Positions 39,286 to 49,035 of a stretch of 53,872 nucleotides of DNA are shown piece by piece (position 1 is the first letter of the stretch; the number at the start of each line of letters is the position of its first letter). The stretch covers positions 1 to 53,872 of the forward strand of contig CAINMH010000012.1 of NCBI GenBank assembly GCA_903850745.1, in the 5' to 3' direction. The stretch is from an uncultured bacterium (lineage in GTDB: Bacteria; Actinomycetota; Actinomycetes; S36-B12). The position numbers and the translations under genes were made by a program. Under the pieces are notes generated by a model. The model made no database searches. It was not told the origin of the DNA and worked only from the letters and a program-made list of their open reading frames with translations.

Positions 39286-40756
39286 TTCACGTCAACTTGT
39301 CGATAAGTTGTGGTCCTATTGCAATGTTCTGCGTGATGATGGCGTGGGAACGATTGACTACACGGAGCAGTTGACATATTTGCTGTTTCTGAAGATGGCG
39401 CATGAGCGTGAGACTCGTACGCTGAATCCGGAGCGAATTGTTCCGAAGGATTGTTCGTGGCAGCGACTCCTTGATGCAGACGGTGACGAACTTGAGCGCA
39501 CTTATCGGCACATCCTTGAGAAGTTGGGCCGCGAGCAGGGAACGCTGGGTGTCATTTTTCGCAAGGCCCAGAACAAGATTCAGGACCCGGCCAAACTCAA
39601 GCGCCTCATCGTGGATCTGATTGACAAAGAGAACTGGTCTGCTTCTGGTGTCGATATCAAGGGCGACGCGTATGAGGAGTTGTTGCAGAAGGGCGCTGAA
39701 GACCTCAAGTCTGGTGCGGGTCAGTACTTCACTCCGAGAGCGCTCATCCATGCCATGGTCGACGTCATTCAGCCCACGGTGAAGGACTCTGTGTGTGACC
39801 CGGCCTGTGGCACGGGTGGCTTCTTACTAGTGGCGCACGAGTACGCGAGTCAGACAGCGACCAAGATGACTCCGGATCAGCGCACCCATCTGCGTGACAC
39901 GTTTGTCCACGGTGTGGAACTGGTTGATGGCACTGCTCGTTTGGCGGCGATGAACATGCTGCTCCACGGCATCGGCACCCCAGATGGGCAGAGCCTCGTA
40001 GAGGTCAAGGATGCTCTCACTGCGGATTCGGGCAGGCGCTACTCCGTGGTGCTCGCCAATCCTCCCTTCGGCACCAAGTCGAGTGTGAAGATGATCGGGG
40101 CTGACGGCAAAGAAACTGCCGGCAACCTAGAGATCGTGCGCGATGACTTCTGGGTCACGACATCCAACAAGCAACTTAACTTCGTGCAGCACATCAAGAC
40201 CATTCTCGACATGAATGGTCGTGCTGCCGTGGTCTTGCCCGACAATGTCCTGTTCGAGGGTGGGGCAGGGGAGACTCTGCGTCGGAGACTGCTCAAGGAA
40301 TTCGATTTGCACACTCTTCTGCGCCTACCCACGGGCATCTTCTACGCCGGTGGTGTAAAGGCCAACGTGCTGTTCTTCGACAAGAAGCCCGCATCTGAGA
40401 CACCCTGGACCAGAGCCCTATGGATCTACGACTTCCGGACAAACGAGCACTTCACCATGAAGCAGAACCCTCTGCGCCGCGAACACCTGCAGGACTTCGT
40501 GGACTCCTACAAGCCCGGCAAGCGCGACCAGCGCGTGGAGTCCGAGCGATTCAAGCCGTTTGCCTATGAAGAGCTAATGGCCAGAGATAAGGCCAACCTC
40601 GATATCATCTGGCTCAAAGACGACTCCCTCGAAGACGCCGAAAACCTTCCGGCCCCCGAGATCATCGCTCAAGAAATCATCGAAGAGTTGCAGGCTGCCC
40701 TCAATGAGTTCCAAGCGATCGCCGACGCACTGACAGGAAGCACTGAAACGAAGTGA
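39278..40756 (+). CDS. hsdM: Type I DNA methyltransferase subunit (HsdM)
   Basis: The GTG at 39278, preceded by CTGGAGGTGCTC and overlapping hsdS by eight bases, gives 492 residues. The N-terminal helical HsdM_N region (QLVDKLWSYCNVLRDDGV, TYLLFLKMAHE) is followed by GAGQYFTPRALIHAMVDV. SAM-binding motif I is VCDPACGTGGFLLVAHEY, and the catalytic N6-adenine motif IV is VVLANPPFG. It methylates adenine in the target set by HsdS and protects host DNA. The R-S-M gene order, with M last, differs from the more common R-M-S. All motifs are intact. Confidence 0.95.
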   Translation: MSNSRQLVDKLWSYCNVLRDDGVGTIDYTEQLTYLLFLKMAHERETRTLNPERIVPKDCSWQRLLDADGDELERTYRHILEKLGREQGTLGVIFRKAQNKIQDPAKLKRLIVDLIDKENWSASGVDIKGDAYEELLQKGAEDLKSGAGQYFTPRALIHAMVDVIQPTVKDSVCDPACGTGGFLLVAHEYASQTATKMTPDQRTHLRDTFVHGVELVDGTARLAAMNMLLHGIGTPDGQSLVEVKDALTADSGRRYSVVLANPPFGTKSSVKMIGADGKETAGNLEIVRDDFWVTTSNKQLNFVQHIKTILDMNGRAAVVLPDNVLFEGGAGETLRRRLLKEFDLHTLLRLPTGIFYAGGVKANVLFFDKKPASETPWTRALWIYDFRTNEHFTMKQNPLRREHLQDFVDSYKPGKRDQRVESERFKPFAYEELMARDKANLDIIWLKDDSLEDAENLPAPEIIAQEIIEELQAALNEFQAIADALTGSTETK

Positions 40757-40780
40757 AGCATGAACCGATCAGGGGACCTC

Positions 40781-41782
40781 ATGACAAGTAGCAGCGAGAA
40801 CGTTAATGATGCGGGCTGGGAAGCCTTCAACGTCTGGATCAGTGGTCAGACACTCAAGTCCGTACCCGTGCCCGGCTACCTGCCAGAGGCACACAGGACC
40901 GGACTAGACACGATCTACCGTCAACTGGCTGATGACGCATGGATCGCAAGCGGGAAAATGGGGGCGACAGTTCGTGCCATCGCCGCCGAGCCCGAAATCT
41001 CACGGCAAGAATTGACGGAAACTGTTTTCCACGGCAACTCTGGGTACTCCCTCCAGTTGACGTGGCCACTCGTCTCGATTTTCGCGGCGCAAATGCCCCG
41101 GAGAATTGCGACATCCACAGCGCAGGCCTATGCAGGTTGGATTGACCGAATCCGTCGTATCGCCATAGGCGGAATTAGTGGCGAAGAGGCGCTGGCGGTT
41201 GAGGCAATTCTTGACTTGGTCAGTGACGCGTATCTGCAGGCTGTCGGCCAGCACTCCTCAGAGGGAACGGAGATCGTGCGCGTTGCTGAAGGCGCGACGG
41301 AGCGCCTTGATACAAACCAGCCGGGCATCTACGTCTTCACGACCCCTACTTATCTGGCATACCCGCCGTTTGGCTGGAATACGGATGACATCTCCCGTCA
41401 CGACTTCCGCTATCTCAAGACCGGAAGCACGTCAGTGGACGTGACGGGAAGAATTCAGGCGGAGATTCGTCGTCAAACGGGCTTGCCTGAGCCCTATGTC
41501 GTCGTCGCAACGTTCCGAGGTGTAACCCCAAATGCCGATTACTTGGCGATTGAACGATCCATCCATCTAATCCTCGGGGAAGCCCGCCATGGTCCGGAAG
41601 AGGATGGCACCAGACGCGGATCTGCTCGAGGTGCCGGCACGGAGTGGTTCATCACTCGCCTTCCCCTGCTTGTTGTGATTGCCCAGAGTCTTGGGCTTGA
41701 GTTGTCGATGGATGCGGAGTTCAAGACCAAGATCAACAACATGTTTGAAGAGTGCGACCTTCCAAACTGGCTTTTCTCCTGA
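40781..41782 (+). CDS. GIY-YIG-like (T5orf172-type) nuclease-superfamily protein linked to the type I RM operon
   Basis: The ATG at 40781 with AGGGGACCTC before it is preferred over 40760; the product has 333 residues. The N-terminal 170 residues are helical and unassigned. From about residue 181 the pattern PGIYVFTTPTYLAYPPFGW, then FRYLKTGSTSVDVTGRIQAEIRRQTGLPEPYVV, AIERSIHLILGEARH and GTEWF follows the GIY-YIG fold. It shows 'GIYv' as the first strand, 'lKtG.t' as the second motif, an Arg on the first helix, a Glu (IERSIH) as metal ligand and a final 'EWF'. This resembles the T5orf172 branch found near restriction systems. It lies 24 bp after hsdM in the same direction and probably belongs to the operon, perhaps as a second nuclease. 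Catalysis is inferred from motif only. Confidence 0.75.
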   Translation: MTSSSENVNDAGWEAFNVWISGQTLKSVPVPGYLPEAHRTGLDTIYRQLADDAWIASGKMGATVRAIAAEPEISRQELTETVFHGNSGYSLQLTWPLVSIFAAQMPRRIATSTAQAYAGWIDRIRRIAIGGISGEEALAVEAILDLVSDAYLQAVGQHSSEGTEIVRVAEGATERLDTNQPGIYVFTTPTYLAYPPFGWNTDDISRHDFRYLKTGSTSVDVTGRIQAEIRRQTGLPEPYVVVATFRGVTPNADYLAIERSIHLILGEARHGPEEDGTRRGSARGAGTEWFITRLPLLVVIAQSLGLELSMDAEFKTKINNMFEECDLPNWLFS

Positions 41783-41856
41783 GACGACTGGTTCCGGCAC
41801 AAACAGACGCCGTGTCGCACCGAAGTCTTTGCACTCGAGTGCTCCGAGGGTGACTG

Positions 41857-41872
41857 TGTTCGCTAGCGAACA
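41857..41872. terminator. Palindromic hairpin between convergent genes
   Basis: TGTTCG-CTAG-CGAACA is a perfect 16-base palindrome with a 6-bp stem and 4-base loop. It lies in the 111 bp between the convergent GIY-YIG and valS genes. It could end both transcripts. It has no U-tract. Confidence 0.4.
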
Positions 41873-41893
41873 GAGCCCCGCGCTACTGCAGAG

Positions 41894-44449
41894 CTAGTCG
41901 GTGATGGCGAGCGTTGCTTTTGTTTCGATCGATCCTTCTGACTCGGTCCACGTCACGGTCTTGATACGGCCCACTGCGTTTAGGTCACCCGCTGCTGTTT
42001 GAAGTCGCTTGATTGTTGCCGCAGGCGCGCTCACTGTTAGGGATTCGATCTCGGCCTTCATGCTGACCTTCGCTTCGCTCTTTGCGCGGCGCACGCTCGA
42101 CAACACCACGGCGAGGTCAGCGATCAGCGCTGGGTCGCCATCTGCGGCCAGTACGCGAATCTCTGCTGCATTCGGCCACGCCGCGCGATGGATTGAGCCT
42201 TCTTGCCACCACGACCACACCTCTTCGGTCACGAATGGCGTGAACGGCGCGAAGAGGCGGAGCATTACGGATAGTGCGGTTGCGAGAGTTGCTTGAGCTG
42301 ATGCTGCAGCTGCTTCGCCTTGGCCGCCGTACGCACGGTCTTTGACGAGCTCGACGTGGTCGTCGGTGAAGGACCAGAAGAATTCTTCGGCGAGTTCGAG
42401 CGCGCGGGCGTAGTTGTAGTCCTCGAAGGCGGCTGTGCAAGCCTCGACGCGATCAGCGAGGAGGGCGAGCAGCGCACGGTCAAGAGGCTCAGTAATTGCG
42501 GTTGCGCTTTCCTGTGAGCCCAAGCCGAGAACGAACTTCGAGGCGTTGAGGATTTTGATCGACAGGCGTCGACCGATCTTCATTTGGCCCACATCAAACG
42601 CGGTGTCGGTGCCGGGGCGACCGCTCGCGGCCCAGTAGCGCACGGCGTCGGAGCCGTGCTCTTCGAGCAGATCAAGTGGGGTGACGACATTGCCCTTGGA
42701 CTTGCTCATCTTCTTGCGGTCGGGGTCGAGGATCCAGCCCGAGATCGCTGCGTTCGACCACGGCACCTCGTCAAACTCCAAGTGCGAGCGCACGACGGTC
42801 GAGAACAGCCAGGTGCGAATGATCTCGTGTGCCTGTGGGCGCACGTCCATCGGAAACACGCGTGCCCACAGATCGGGGTCACGCTCCCAGCCGCCGGCGA
42901 TCTCCGGCGTGAGCGAACTGGTCGCCCACGTGTCCATGATGTCGGGGTCGGCCATGAAGCCATTGGCCTGTCCGCGCTGTGACTCGGTATAGCCATCGGG
43001 CGTATCCGAAGACGGATCGACCGGCAGGCGCGACTCGTCGGGCACGAGCGGGTTGTCATAAACGGGCAGCCCATCGGCGTCGAGTGGGTACCACAGCGGG
43101 ATCGGCACACCGAAGAACCGCTGGCGCGAAATCAGCCAGTCACCATTAAGTCCTTCGACCCAGTTGTCGTAGCGCACCGCCATGTGCGGGGGATGCCACT
43201 TCAACTCACTACCGCGTGCGAGCAGCTTGGCGCGCAACTCCTTGCCGCGCCCGCCGTTGGTGATGTACCACTGCCGCGTGGTCACGATCTCGAGTGGCTT
43301 GTCGCCCTTCTCGAAGAACTTCACCTGGTGTGTGATCGGGCGTGGGTCGCCGACCATGTCGCCTGATGCGGTGAGCAACTCGACCATGCGGGCCTTGGCC
43401 GTGAATGTCGTGGCGCGAGCGATTGAGGCGTAGGCCTCTTGGCCCGCCGGCGTCGTGATCCACTCCGGCGTCTCTTGGAGGATGCGCCCGTCCCAGCCGA
43501 TGATGGGCCGCGTTGCGAGCTGCAACTCGCGCCACCACGTCACGTCGGTTGTGTCGCCGAAGGTGCAGATCATCGCGATGCCCGAGCCCTTTTCGGGGTC
43601 CGCGAGTGTGTGCGCAACCACCGGCACCTCGACACCAAAGATCGGCGTCGTCACCGTGGTGCCAAACAGCGGCTGGTAGCGCTCGTCATCAGGATGCGCC
43701 ACGAGCGCCACGCACGCCGCGATCAACTCCGGCCGCGTGGTCTCGATGAAGACGGTCTCGCCGTTTGGCTGCGTGAACCCGATGCGGTGGTAGGCACCCG
43801 GCATCTCGCGGTCCTCGAGCTCGGCCTGTGCGACCGCGGTGCGGAAGGTGACGTCCCACAGCGTGGGCGCCTCAGACATATAGGCCTCACCGCGCGCGAG
43901 GTTGCGCAGGAATGCTCGCTGCGACGCAGTCTGCGCATTGGCCCCGATGGTCTGATAGGTCTGCGTCCAGTCAACGCTCAACCCGAGTCGGCGCCACAAC
44001 TCCTCGAACACGACCTCGTCCTGCGTGGTCAACTCTTCGCACAGCGCGACGAAGTTGCGGCGCGAGATGGGGATCTGGTTCTTCGCATCCGGTGTCTCGG
44101 GCGCTGTGAAGTTGGGGTCAAAGGGCAGCGACGGATCGCAGCGCACGCCGTAGTAGTTCTGCACCCGGCGCTCGGTCGGCAGGCCGTTGTCGTCCCAGCC
44201 CATCGGATAGAAGACCTCGAGCCCGCGCATGCGCTTATAGCGGGCCATGCAGTCGGTGTGCGTATAAGAGAAGACGTGACCCACATGCAGTGACCCCGAC
44301 ACGGTCGGCGGGGGAGTGTCGATGGAGTAGACCTGCTCGCGGGTCTTGGACCGGTCGAAGCGGTAGACCCCCGACTCCTCCCACGCATCAGCCCAACGCT
44401 GCTCGAGGCCAGCGATCGTGGGCGTCTCTGGGATCCGGGGAGTGGTCAC
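41894..44449 (-). CDS. valS: Valyl-tRNA synthetase
   Basis: The GTG at 44449, nine bases after TAGGA, is preferred over the track start at 44515; the product has 851 residues. Class I signature 1 is SGSLHVGHVF (HVGH) near residues 52-60, and signature 2 is KKMSKSKGNVV near 578. In between lie the CP1 editing domain (GETVFIETTRPELIAACVALVAHPDDERY) and GWDDNGLPTERRVQNYYG. The C-terminal anticodon-binding domain includes FAPFTPFVTEEVWSWW. The enzyme charges tRNA-Val in the cytoplasm and hydrolyses mischarged Thr-tRNA. The lack of a long coiled-coil end and the DNGLPTERRV wording match actinobacterial ValS. It is divergent from folC with only 41 bp between starts. Confidence 0.97.
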   Translation of the reverse strand: MTTPRIPETPTIAGLEQRWADAWEESGVYRFDRSKTREQVYSIDTPPPTVSGSLHVGHVFSYTHTDCMARYKRMRGLEVFYPMGWDDNGLPTERRVQNYYGVRCDPSLPFDPNFTAPETPDAKNQIPISRRNFVALCEELTTQDEVVFEELWRRLGLSVDWTQTYQTIGANAQTASQRAFLRNLARGEAYMSEAPTLWDVTFRTAVAQAELEDREMPGAYHRIGFTQPNGETVFIETTRPELIAACVALVAHPDDERYQPLFGTTVTTPIFGVEVPVVAHTLADPEKGSGIAMICTFGDTTDVTWWRELQLATRPIIGWDGRILQETPEWITTPAGQEAYASIARATTFTAKARMVELLTASGDMVGDPRPITHQVKFFEKGDKPLEIVTTRQWYITNGGRGKELRAKLLARGSELKWHPPHMAVRYDNWVEGLNGDWLISRQRFFGVPIPLWYPLDADGLPVYDNPLVPDESRLPVDPSSDTPDGYTESQRGQANGFMADPDIMDTWATSSLTPEIAGGWERDPDLWARVFPMDVRPQAHEIIRTWLFSTVVRSHLEFDEVPWSNAAISGWILDPDRKKMSKSKGNVVTPLDLLEEHGSDAVRYWAASGRPGTDTAFDVGQMKIGRRLSIKILNASKFVLGLGSQESATAITEPLDRALLALLADRVEACTAAFEDYNYARALELAEEFFWSFTDDHVELVKDRAYGGQGEAAAASAQATLATALSVMLRLFAPFTPFVTEEVWSWWQEGSIHRAAWPNAAEIRVLAADGDPALIADLAVVLSSVRRAKSEAKVSMKAEIESLTVSAPAATIKRLQTAAGDLNAVGRIKTVTWTESEGSIETKATLAITD

Positions 44450-44490
44450 GGTGGTCAATCCTAGGAGGGCGGAGGCTTTAGGGTTCAGGC

Positions 44491-45834
44491 ATGGTCTCCG
44501 ACATTGAAGCGGCACTCAAGGCACGCTGGCCCGAGAACCGCATGGAGCCCGACATCGCCCGCATGGTCGCCCTCATGGACGTCCTCGGTGACCCCCAACT
44601 GTCCTACCCCGTCATTCACGTCACCGGCACTAACGGCAAGACCTCCACGACCCGCATGATCGAGGCACTGCTGCGCTCCAATGGTCTGCGCACTGGCCTC
44701 TACACCAGCCCACACTTGCAGGATGTGCGTGAGCGCATCTGCTTCGACGGTGAGCCGATCGACGAGGAGCGCTTCGCGGAGATCTACGTCGAGACCGCGC
44801 CCTACTTCGACCTCATCGACTCCCGCTCCGAAGCTGAGGGCGGCCCCGCACTGTCCTACTTCGAAGTGCTCACCGCAATGGCGTTCGCTGCATTCGCTGA
44901 CGCACCCATCGACGCGGCCGCAGTCGAAGTGGGCCTGGGTGGCACATGGGACGCCACCAATGTCGTGAAGTCTCAGGTCTCGGTCATCATGCCGGTCGAT
45001 CTCGATCACACCGAGATCCTCGGCGACACTTACGTCGACATCGCCCTAGAGAAGTCCGGCATTATCAAGGCCGGTGCCGCCACCGTGATCGCTGAACAGC
45101 GCGAGGACGTGCTCGACGTGCTGCTCGCGCGCTGCGAAGAAGTCGGCGCCACACCACTACAACAGGGCATCGACTTCGAGGTGCTAGAGCGCATGGTCGC
45201 CTTCGGCGGACAGCAACTCACCCTGCGCGGCCTGACCAGCGTCTACGACGAGATCTATCTGCCGCTCTTCGGCGAACACCAGGCCAATAACGCCGCGTGT
45301 GCCCTCGCCGCAGTCGAGTCCTTCCTTGGCGGCGATCGTCTCGACATTGAGTTCGTGCGCGAAGCGTTTGCTGCAGTGCGCGTGCCGGGTCGACTCGAGG
45401 TGGTGCGCACCAGCCCCACCGTGATCGTCGACGCAGCACACAACCCACACGGTGCTCGCTCGCTCGCCGAAGCGATCGGCGACTCCTTTTCCTTTGAGCG
45501 TCTCGTCGCTGTGGTGTCGATGTTTGAAGGCAAGGACGCCCTGCGCTTCCTCGACGCGTTGTCTTCTGTGGTCGACACCGTCGTCGTGACCCGCAACTCC
45601 TCACCGCGCGCCTTCGACCCTGATGAGTTGGGCGAGATCGCGATCGAGGTGTTTGGTGATGACCGCGTCGAAGTGGTGCCGAACTTTTCCAACGCGATCG
45701 CCCGCGCGGTCGACATCGCCGAAGAAGGTGGCGACTCCTCTATCTCTGGTCTCGGCGTGCTGATCACCGGCTCAGTGGCCACCGCAGGAGACGCGCTCAA
45801 GTTGCTCAAGCGACCGCGAAGGGGTCGGGAGTGA
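44491..45834 (+). CDS. folC: Bifunctional folylpolyglutamate synthase / dihydrofolate synthase
   Basis: The 447-residue protein contains the P-loop VIHVTGTNGKTSTTRMIEALL near residues 42-55, the omega-loop YTSPHLQDVRERI, and EVGLGGTWDATNVV. The Mur-ligase-type C-terminal domain has VIVDAAHNPHGARSLAEAI. FolC adds glutamate to dihydropteroate and to folates in the cytoplasm. The ATG at 44491 is 42 bases from the divergent valS start. The gene heads a coupled run: its stop overlaps the GTG of the DUF4233 gene, whose stop overlaps the ndk start. The valS-folC-ndk neighbourhood is typical of actinobacteria. Confidence 0.96.
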   Translation: MVSDIEAALKARWPENRMEPDIARMVALMDVLGDPQLSYPVIHVTGTNGKTSTTRMIEALLRSNGLRTGLYTSPHLQDVRERICFDGEPIDEERFAEIYVETAPYFDLIDSRSEAEGGPALSYFEVLTAMAFAAFADAPIDAAAVEVGLGGTWDATNVVKSQVSVIMPVDLDHTEILGDTYVDIALEKSGIIKAGAATVIAEQREDVLDVLLARCEEVGATPLQQGIDFEVLERMVAFGGQQLTLRGLTSVYDEIYLPLFGEHQANNAACALAAVESFLGGDRLDIEFVREAFAAVRVPGRLEVVRTSPTVIVDAAHNPHGARSLAEAIGDSFSFERLVAVVSMFEGKDALRFLDALSSVVDTVVVTRNSSPRAFDPDELGEIAIEVFGDDRVEVVPNFSNAIARAVDIAEEGGDSSISGLGVLITGSVATAGDALKLLKRPRRGRE

Positions 45835-46166
45835 AGGTCCTCGGCGCATTTGTCCTCGGCTTCGAGGTCATCATCGTGCTCTTGTCCATACCCGTCGCCG
45901 TGATGGCCGGGTGGCGCTGGATCGAGATCCCCAATCTCGCCCTCATCATCGGCGGCATCGTGCTCGCGCTCGTCATGGTCGCGGTCGCTGGCACGCTCCC
46001 GCGCCGGGGCGCCGTCATCGCCGGGTGGGTGTTGCAGGTCATCATCGTGCTGACCGGGTTCCTCGTGCCGTTGATGTTCTTCATCGGCGGCATCTTCGCG
46101 CTGTTGTGGTTCTACGCGGTCCGAGTTGGCGGACGTATCGACCGAGCAGATAAGGTCGCGGAATGA
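45831..46166 (+). CDS. DUF4233 membrane protein
   Basis: The 111-residue protein starts at a GTG overlapping the folC stop by four bases. It has four hydrophobic segments: [70 protein letters not shown], and [15 protein letters not shown]. It ends in a charged cytoplasmic tail ([12 protein letters not shown]). Its place between folC and ndk is the hallmark of DUF4233. The function of the family is not known; the invariant gene order suggests a role tied to folate or nucleotide metabolism, or merely co-expression. Confidence 0.9.
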   Translation: MKVLGAFVLGFEVIIVLLSIPVAVMAGWRWIEIPNLALIIGGIVLALVMVAVAGTLPRRGAVIAGWVLQVIIVLTGFLVPLMFFIGGIFALLWFYAVRVGGRIDRADKVAE

Positions 46167-46573
46167 CTGAGCGCACCCTTGTCCTGGTAAAGCCTGATGG
46201 CGTCGCACGCGGCCTCGTGGGAGAGGTTCTTGGGCGCATTGAGCGCAAGGGCTTCCGCGTCGTTGCCCTACAGATGCGCACGCTCGAGCGCGCGATCGCC
46301 GAGGAGCACTACGGCGAGCACGCCGACAAGCCGTTCTTTAAGGACCTCGTCGACTTCATCACCTCCGCGCCGCTCGTCGCTGCGGTCATCGAAGGCCCCG
46401 CGGCGATCCTGTCGTGGCGGGCGATGATGGGCGCGACCAACCCGGCCAACGCCGCCCCCGGCACCATCCGTGGCGACTTGGCCACCGAGACACAGAACAA
46501 CGTCACGCATGGTTCTGACTCACCCGAGTCAGCCGCACGCGAGATCGGCCTGTTCTTCCCCGGCCTGGCCTAA
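46163..46573 (+). CDS. ndk: Nucleoside diphosphate kinase
   Basis: The 136-residue protein starts at an ATG overlapping the DUF4233 stop. It opens with [30 protein letters not shown] and contains the active-site histidine in [13 protein letters not shown] near residue 116, the phosphohistidine carrier in the ping-pong transfer between NTPs and NDPs. [20 protein letters not shown] supplies nucleotide-binding residues. It has the standard bacterial length and every motif is intact. It balances the cytoplasmic NTP pool and is translationally coupled to folC and DUF4233. Confidence 0.97.
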   Translation: MTERTLVLVKPDGVARGLVGEVLGRIERKGFRVVALQMRTLERAIAEEHYGEHADKPFFKDLVDFITSAPLVAAVIEGPAAILSWRAMMGATNPANAAPGTIRGDLATETQNNVTHGSDSPESAAREIGLFFPGLA

Positions 46574-46576
46574 CCC

Positions 46577-47911
46577 ATGCGCAAGTTCCCGCTGCTCGCC
46601 GGTGTAGTCACTGGCGCCGCTGCGGGCTACTTGGCATCAAAGCCCTCGCTCATGCCGTGGCCCACTCAAGTGCGCGCGGCCGTCATCGGCGCGTGTGCGG
46701 TCAAGGTTGGCGTCACGACTGCGTGGGCTGTGGGCGGGTTCTGGCTCCCACGTCCGCGTGTTCTTGCGGGTCTTGCCGGCGTCGGTGTTGTTGCGGGTGT
46801 GGGTGGCACACTCGCTGCTCGCAAGGTGCTCGCCGGCTTAGCCACCAAGGGCCGCACGATGGACACCGCATTCGCCCAAGAGCCGATGAGTGCGCATCTG
46901 TCTACTGCGACGAGTTCGTGGCTGGACTACCGCACGGTCGGGCGCGAAGGTGCGCGCTTCTTGCACTCGGTCGTAAGTGCCGAAGACATTGAGCAGGTCA
47001 CTGGTCAGCCTGCAGTTGCCGAACCTGTGCGTGTCTTCGTCGGTGTCGCTTCTGCACCCACAGTGCAAGCACGCGTAGACATCGCGATGGCCGAACTCGA
47101 ACGCACGGGTGCATTCGAACGCAGCACTCTGATCGTCGAAGCTCCCGCGGGCACCGGCTACGCAAACCCGACACCCATCTCTGTTGTCGAAGTGTTGCTG
47201 CGCGGTGACGTAGCGACAGTTGCAGTGTCGTACGGACTGCTTCCGTCGTTCTTGTCACTCGGCAAGGTGCCGCTCGCCGCGCAGACTCAAGCCGCGTTGC
47301 TCGCTGCACTGCGTGCGAAGCTCGCGACCTTGCCACGTCGTCCGCGATTGCTGGTCTATGGCGAGAGCCTCGGTGCTCGCGTGCTGCAGACCGCGATCCC
47401 GGCTGGGTTCCCTGACCTCGATATCAATGGCATCGACGGCGCACTGTGGGTCGGCACTCCCGGCGGCAAACTCAGCGATGTCTTCCACGCCGAGGTGTCC
47501 TCAAGTTCGGTGACAGTCGACCGGCCCGAGCAGCTGCCTGATCTCACGGGCAAACCTCGCCCGCGCGTGTGGTTCTTGGAGCACGACGGCGACCCGATCG
47601 TGCATAACCGTCCGCGCATCGCCGTGCAGCGGCCCGCATGGCTGACCCCAGGTGAGCCCCGCGGCCGCAATGTCCCACCCAAGATGTCGTGGGTTCCGGG
47701 CATCACGTGGCTACAGGTGCTCATCGACACGTTCTTCGCGTCCAATGTGAAGCCAGGCCTCTTTGAGAGCCGTGGCCATGACTACCGGGCCGATCTGGGG
47801 GCCGTGGTCACCGCTGCCTATGACCTCCCTGCAGGTGGGGACATCCCCGCTCGGTTGGAGGAGTTCTTGCGCAAGGCGGAGGTCGCTCGAGCCGCTCAGC
47901 TAGGGGCTTAA
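46577..47911 (+). CDS. Membrane-anchored alpha/beta hydrolase (Abhydrolase_9 / DUF2319-like)
   Basis: The 444-residue protein begins 3 bases after ndk. The first 110 residues hold three to four short hydrophobic segments (LLAGVVTGAAAGYLAS, AAVIGACAVKVGVTTAWAVGGF, VLAGLAGVGVVAGVGGTLA), so it is membrane-bound. The C-terminal catalytic half has RLLVYGESLGARVLQ (nucleophile G-E-S-L-G), WFLEHDGDPIVH (acid) and SRGHDYRADL (histidine), a complete triad. This matches the actinobacterial membrane alpha/beta-hydrolase family. The substrate is unknown; an envelope ester or lipid is plausible given the mre genes that follow. Confidence 0.88.
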   Translation: MRKFPLLAGVVTGAAAGYLASKPSLMPWPTQVRAAVIGACAVKVGVTTAWAVGGFWLPRPRVLAGLAGVGVVAGVGGTLAARKVLAGLATKGRTMDTAFAQEPMSAHLSTATSSWLDYRTVGREGARFLHSVVSAEDIEQVTGQPAVAEPVRVFVGVASAPTVQARVDIAMAELERTGAFERSTLIVEAPAGTGYANPTPISVVEVLLRGDVATVAVSYGLLPSFLSLGKVPLAAQTQAALLAALRAKLATLPRRPRLLVYGESLGARVLQTAIPAGFPDLDINGIDGALWVGTPGGKLSDVFHAEVSSSSVTVDRPEQLPDLTGKPRPRVWFLEHDGDPIVHNRPRIAVQRPAWLTPGEPRGRNVPPKMSWVPGITWLQVLIDTFFASNVKPGLFESRGHDYRADLGAVVTAAYDLPAGGDIPARLEEFLRKAEVARAAQLGA

Positions 47912-47985
47912 TTCTTCACAGGCGCGAGCATCCCGCCTCTACGCCTACACTATGAGGGTCCGGCGTTACCGCTCGAAGGGTTCTC

Positions 47986-49017
47986 ATGGCGAACAACATG
48001 TCTTTCATCGGTCGCGATATGGCCGTTGACCTCGGCACAGCCAACACCCTTGTCTACGTCCGCGGCCGTGGCATTGTCCTCAATGAGCCCTCCGTGGTGG
48101 CCATCAATCAGAACACCGGCGGCATTCTTGCGGTGGGCTCAGACGCCAAGCGCATGATCGGTCGCACCCCGGGCAACATCGTCGCGATCCGACCGCTGAA
48201 GGACGGTGTCATCGCCGACTTCGAGACGACCGAGCGCATGCTTCGCTACTTCATTCAGAAGGTGCACCGTCGTCGTCACCTCGCCAAGCCGCGTCTGGTC
48301 ATCTGTGTGCCCTCGGGCATCACGGGTGTGGAGCAGCGTGCAGTGAAGGACGCCGGCTACGCAGCGGGTGCACGCAAGGTCTACATCATCGAAGAGCCGA
48401 TGGCTGCCGCAATCGGTTCGGGACTTCCCGTGCACGAGCCGACCGGCAACATGGTGGTCGACATCGGTGGTGGCACAACTGAGGTGGCTGTCATCTCACT
48501 CGGCGGCATCGTCACGAGCATCTCGATTCGTGTCGGTGGCGACGAACTCGACAACGCGATCATTCAGTATGTGAAGAAGGAATACTCACTGATGCTCGGT
48601 GAGCGCACTGCCGAGCAAATCAAAATTGCTATTGGTTCTGCGTTCCCCGCACCCGAAGAACCGCATGCAGAGATTCGCGGACGCGATCTTGTCAGTGGTC
48701 TCCCGCGCACCGTTGTGGTCACGTCGGAAGAGATCCGCCGCGCCATCGACGAGCCGGTTAACGCCATCGTGGACGCGGTGAAGACCACCCTGGATCGCAC
48801 GCCTCCGGAGCTTTCCGGCGACATCATGGACCGCGGAATCGTCCTCACGGGAGGCGGAGCCCTCCTCACGGGCCTCGATGAGCGCCTTCGGCACGAGACC
48901 GGAATGCCCATCCTCATTGCGGATGAGCCACTGAGTTGTGTGGCGCTCGGCTCGGGCAAGTGTGTGGAGGAGTTCGAGGCGCTTCAGCAGGTCCTCATCT
49001 CCGAGCCCCGGCACTAA
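47986..49017 (+). CDS. mreB: Rod shape-determining actin homologue MreB
   Basis: The 343-residue protein has the actin ATPase signatures: [25 protein letters not shown] (phosphate 1), [15 protein letters not shown] (phosphate 2) and [15 protein letters not shown] (adenosine). MreB polymerises under the membrane and guides lateral cell-wall synthesis with MreC, MreD, PBP2 and RodA, all encoded next in order. Start candidates are the ATG at 47986, after CGAAGGG, and one four codons later. Length and motifs are complete. Its presence implies a rod-forming cell with dispersed, not purely polar, elongation. Confidence 0.97.
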   Translation: MANNMSFIGRDMAVDLGTANTLVYVRGRGIVLNEPSVVAINQNTGGILAVGSDAKRMIGRTPGNIVAIRPLKDGVIADFETTERMLRYFIQKVHRRRHLAKPRLVICVPSGITGVEQRAVKDAGYAAGARKVYIIEEPMAAAIGSGLPVHEPTGNMVVDIGGGTTEVAVISLGGIVTSISIRVGGDELDNAIIQYVKKEYSLMLGERTAEQIKIAIGSAFPAPEEPHAEIRGRDLVSGLPRTVVVTSEEIRRAIDEPVNAIVDAVKTTLDRTPPELSGDIMDRGIVLTGGGALLTGLDERLRHETGMPILIADEPLSCVALGSGKCVEEFEALQQVLISEPRH

Positions 49018-49035
49018 CCTCCGGGTCACGCGCGG

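Noticed and set aside
41857-41872. TGTTCGCTAGCGAACA as a LexA/SOS box
   Set aside because: The actinobacterial SOS box has the arms in the order CGAAC-N4-GTTCG. Here they are reversed, and the site lies between two gene ends, so a terminator hairpin is more likely.
43439-44293. 284-aa plus-strand ORF
   Set aside because: It is antisense to valS, whose signature motifs are intact.
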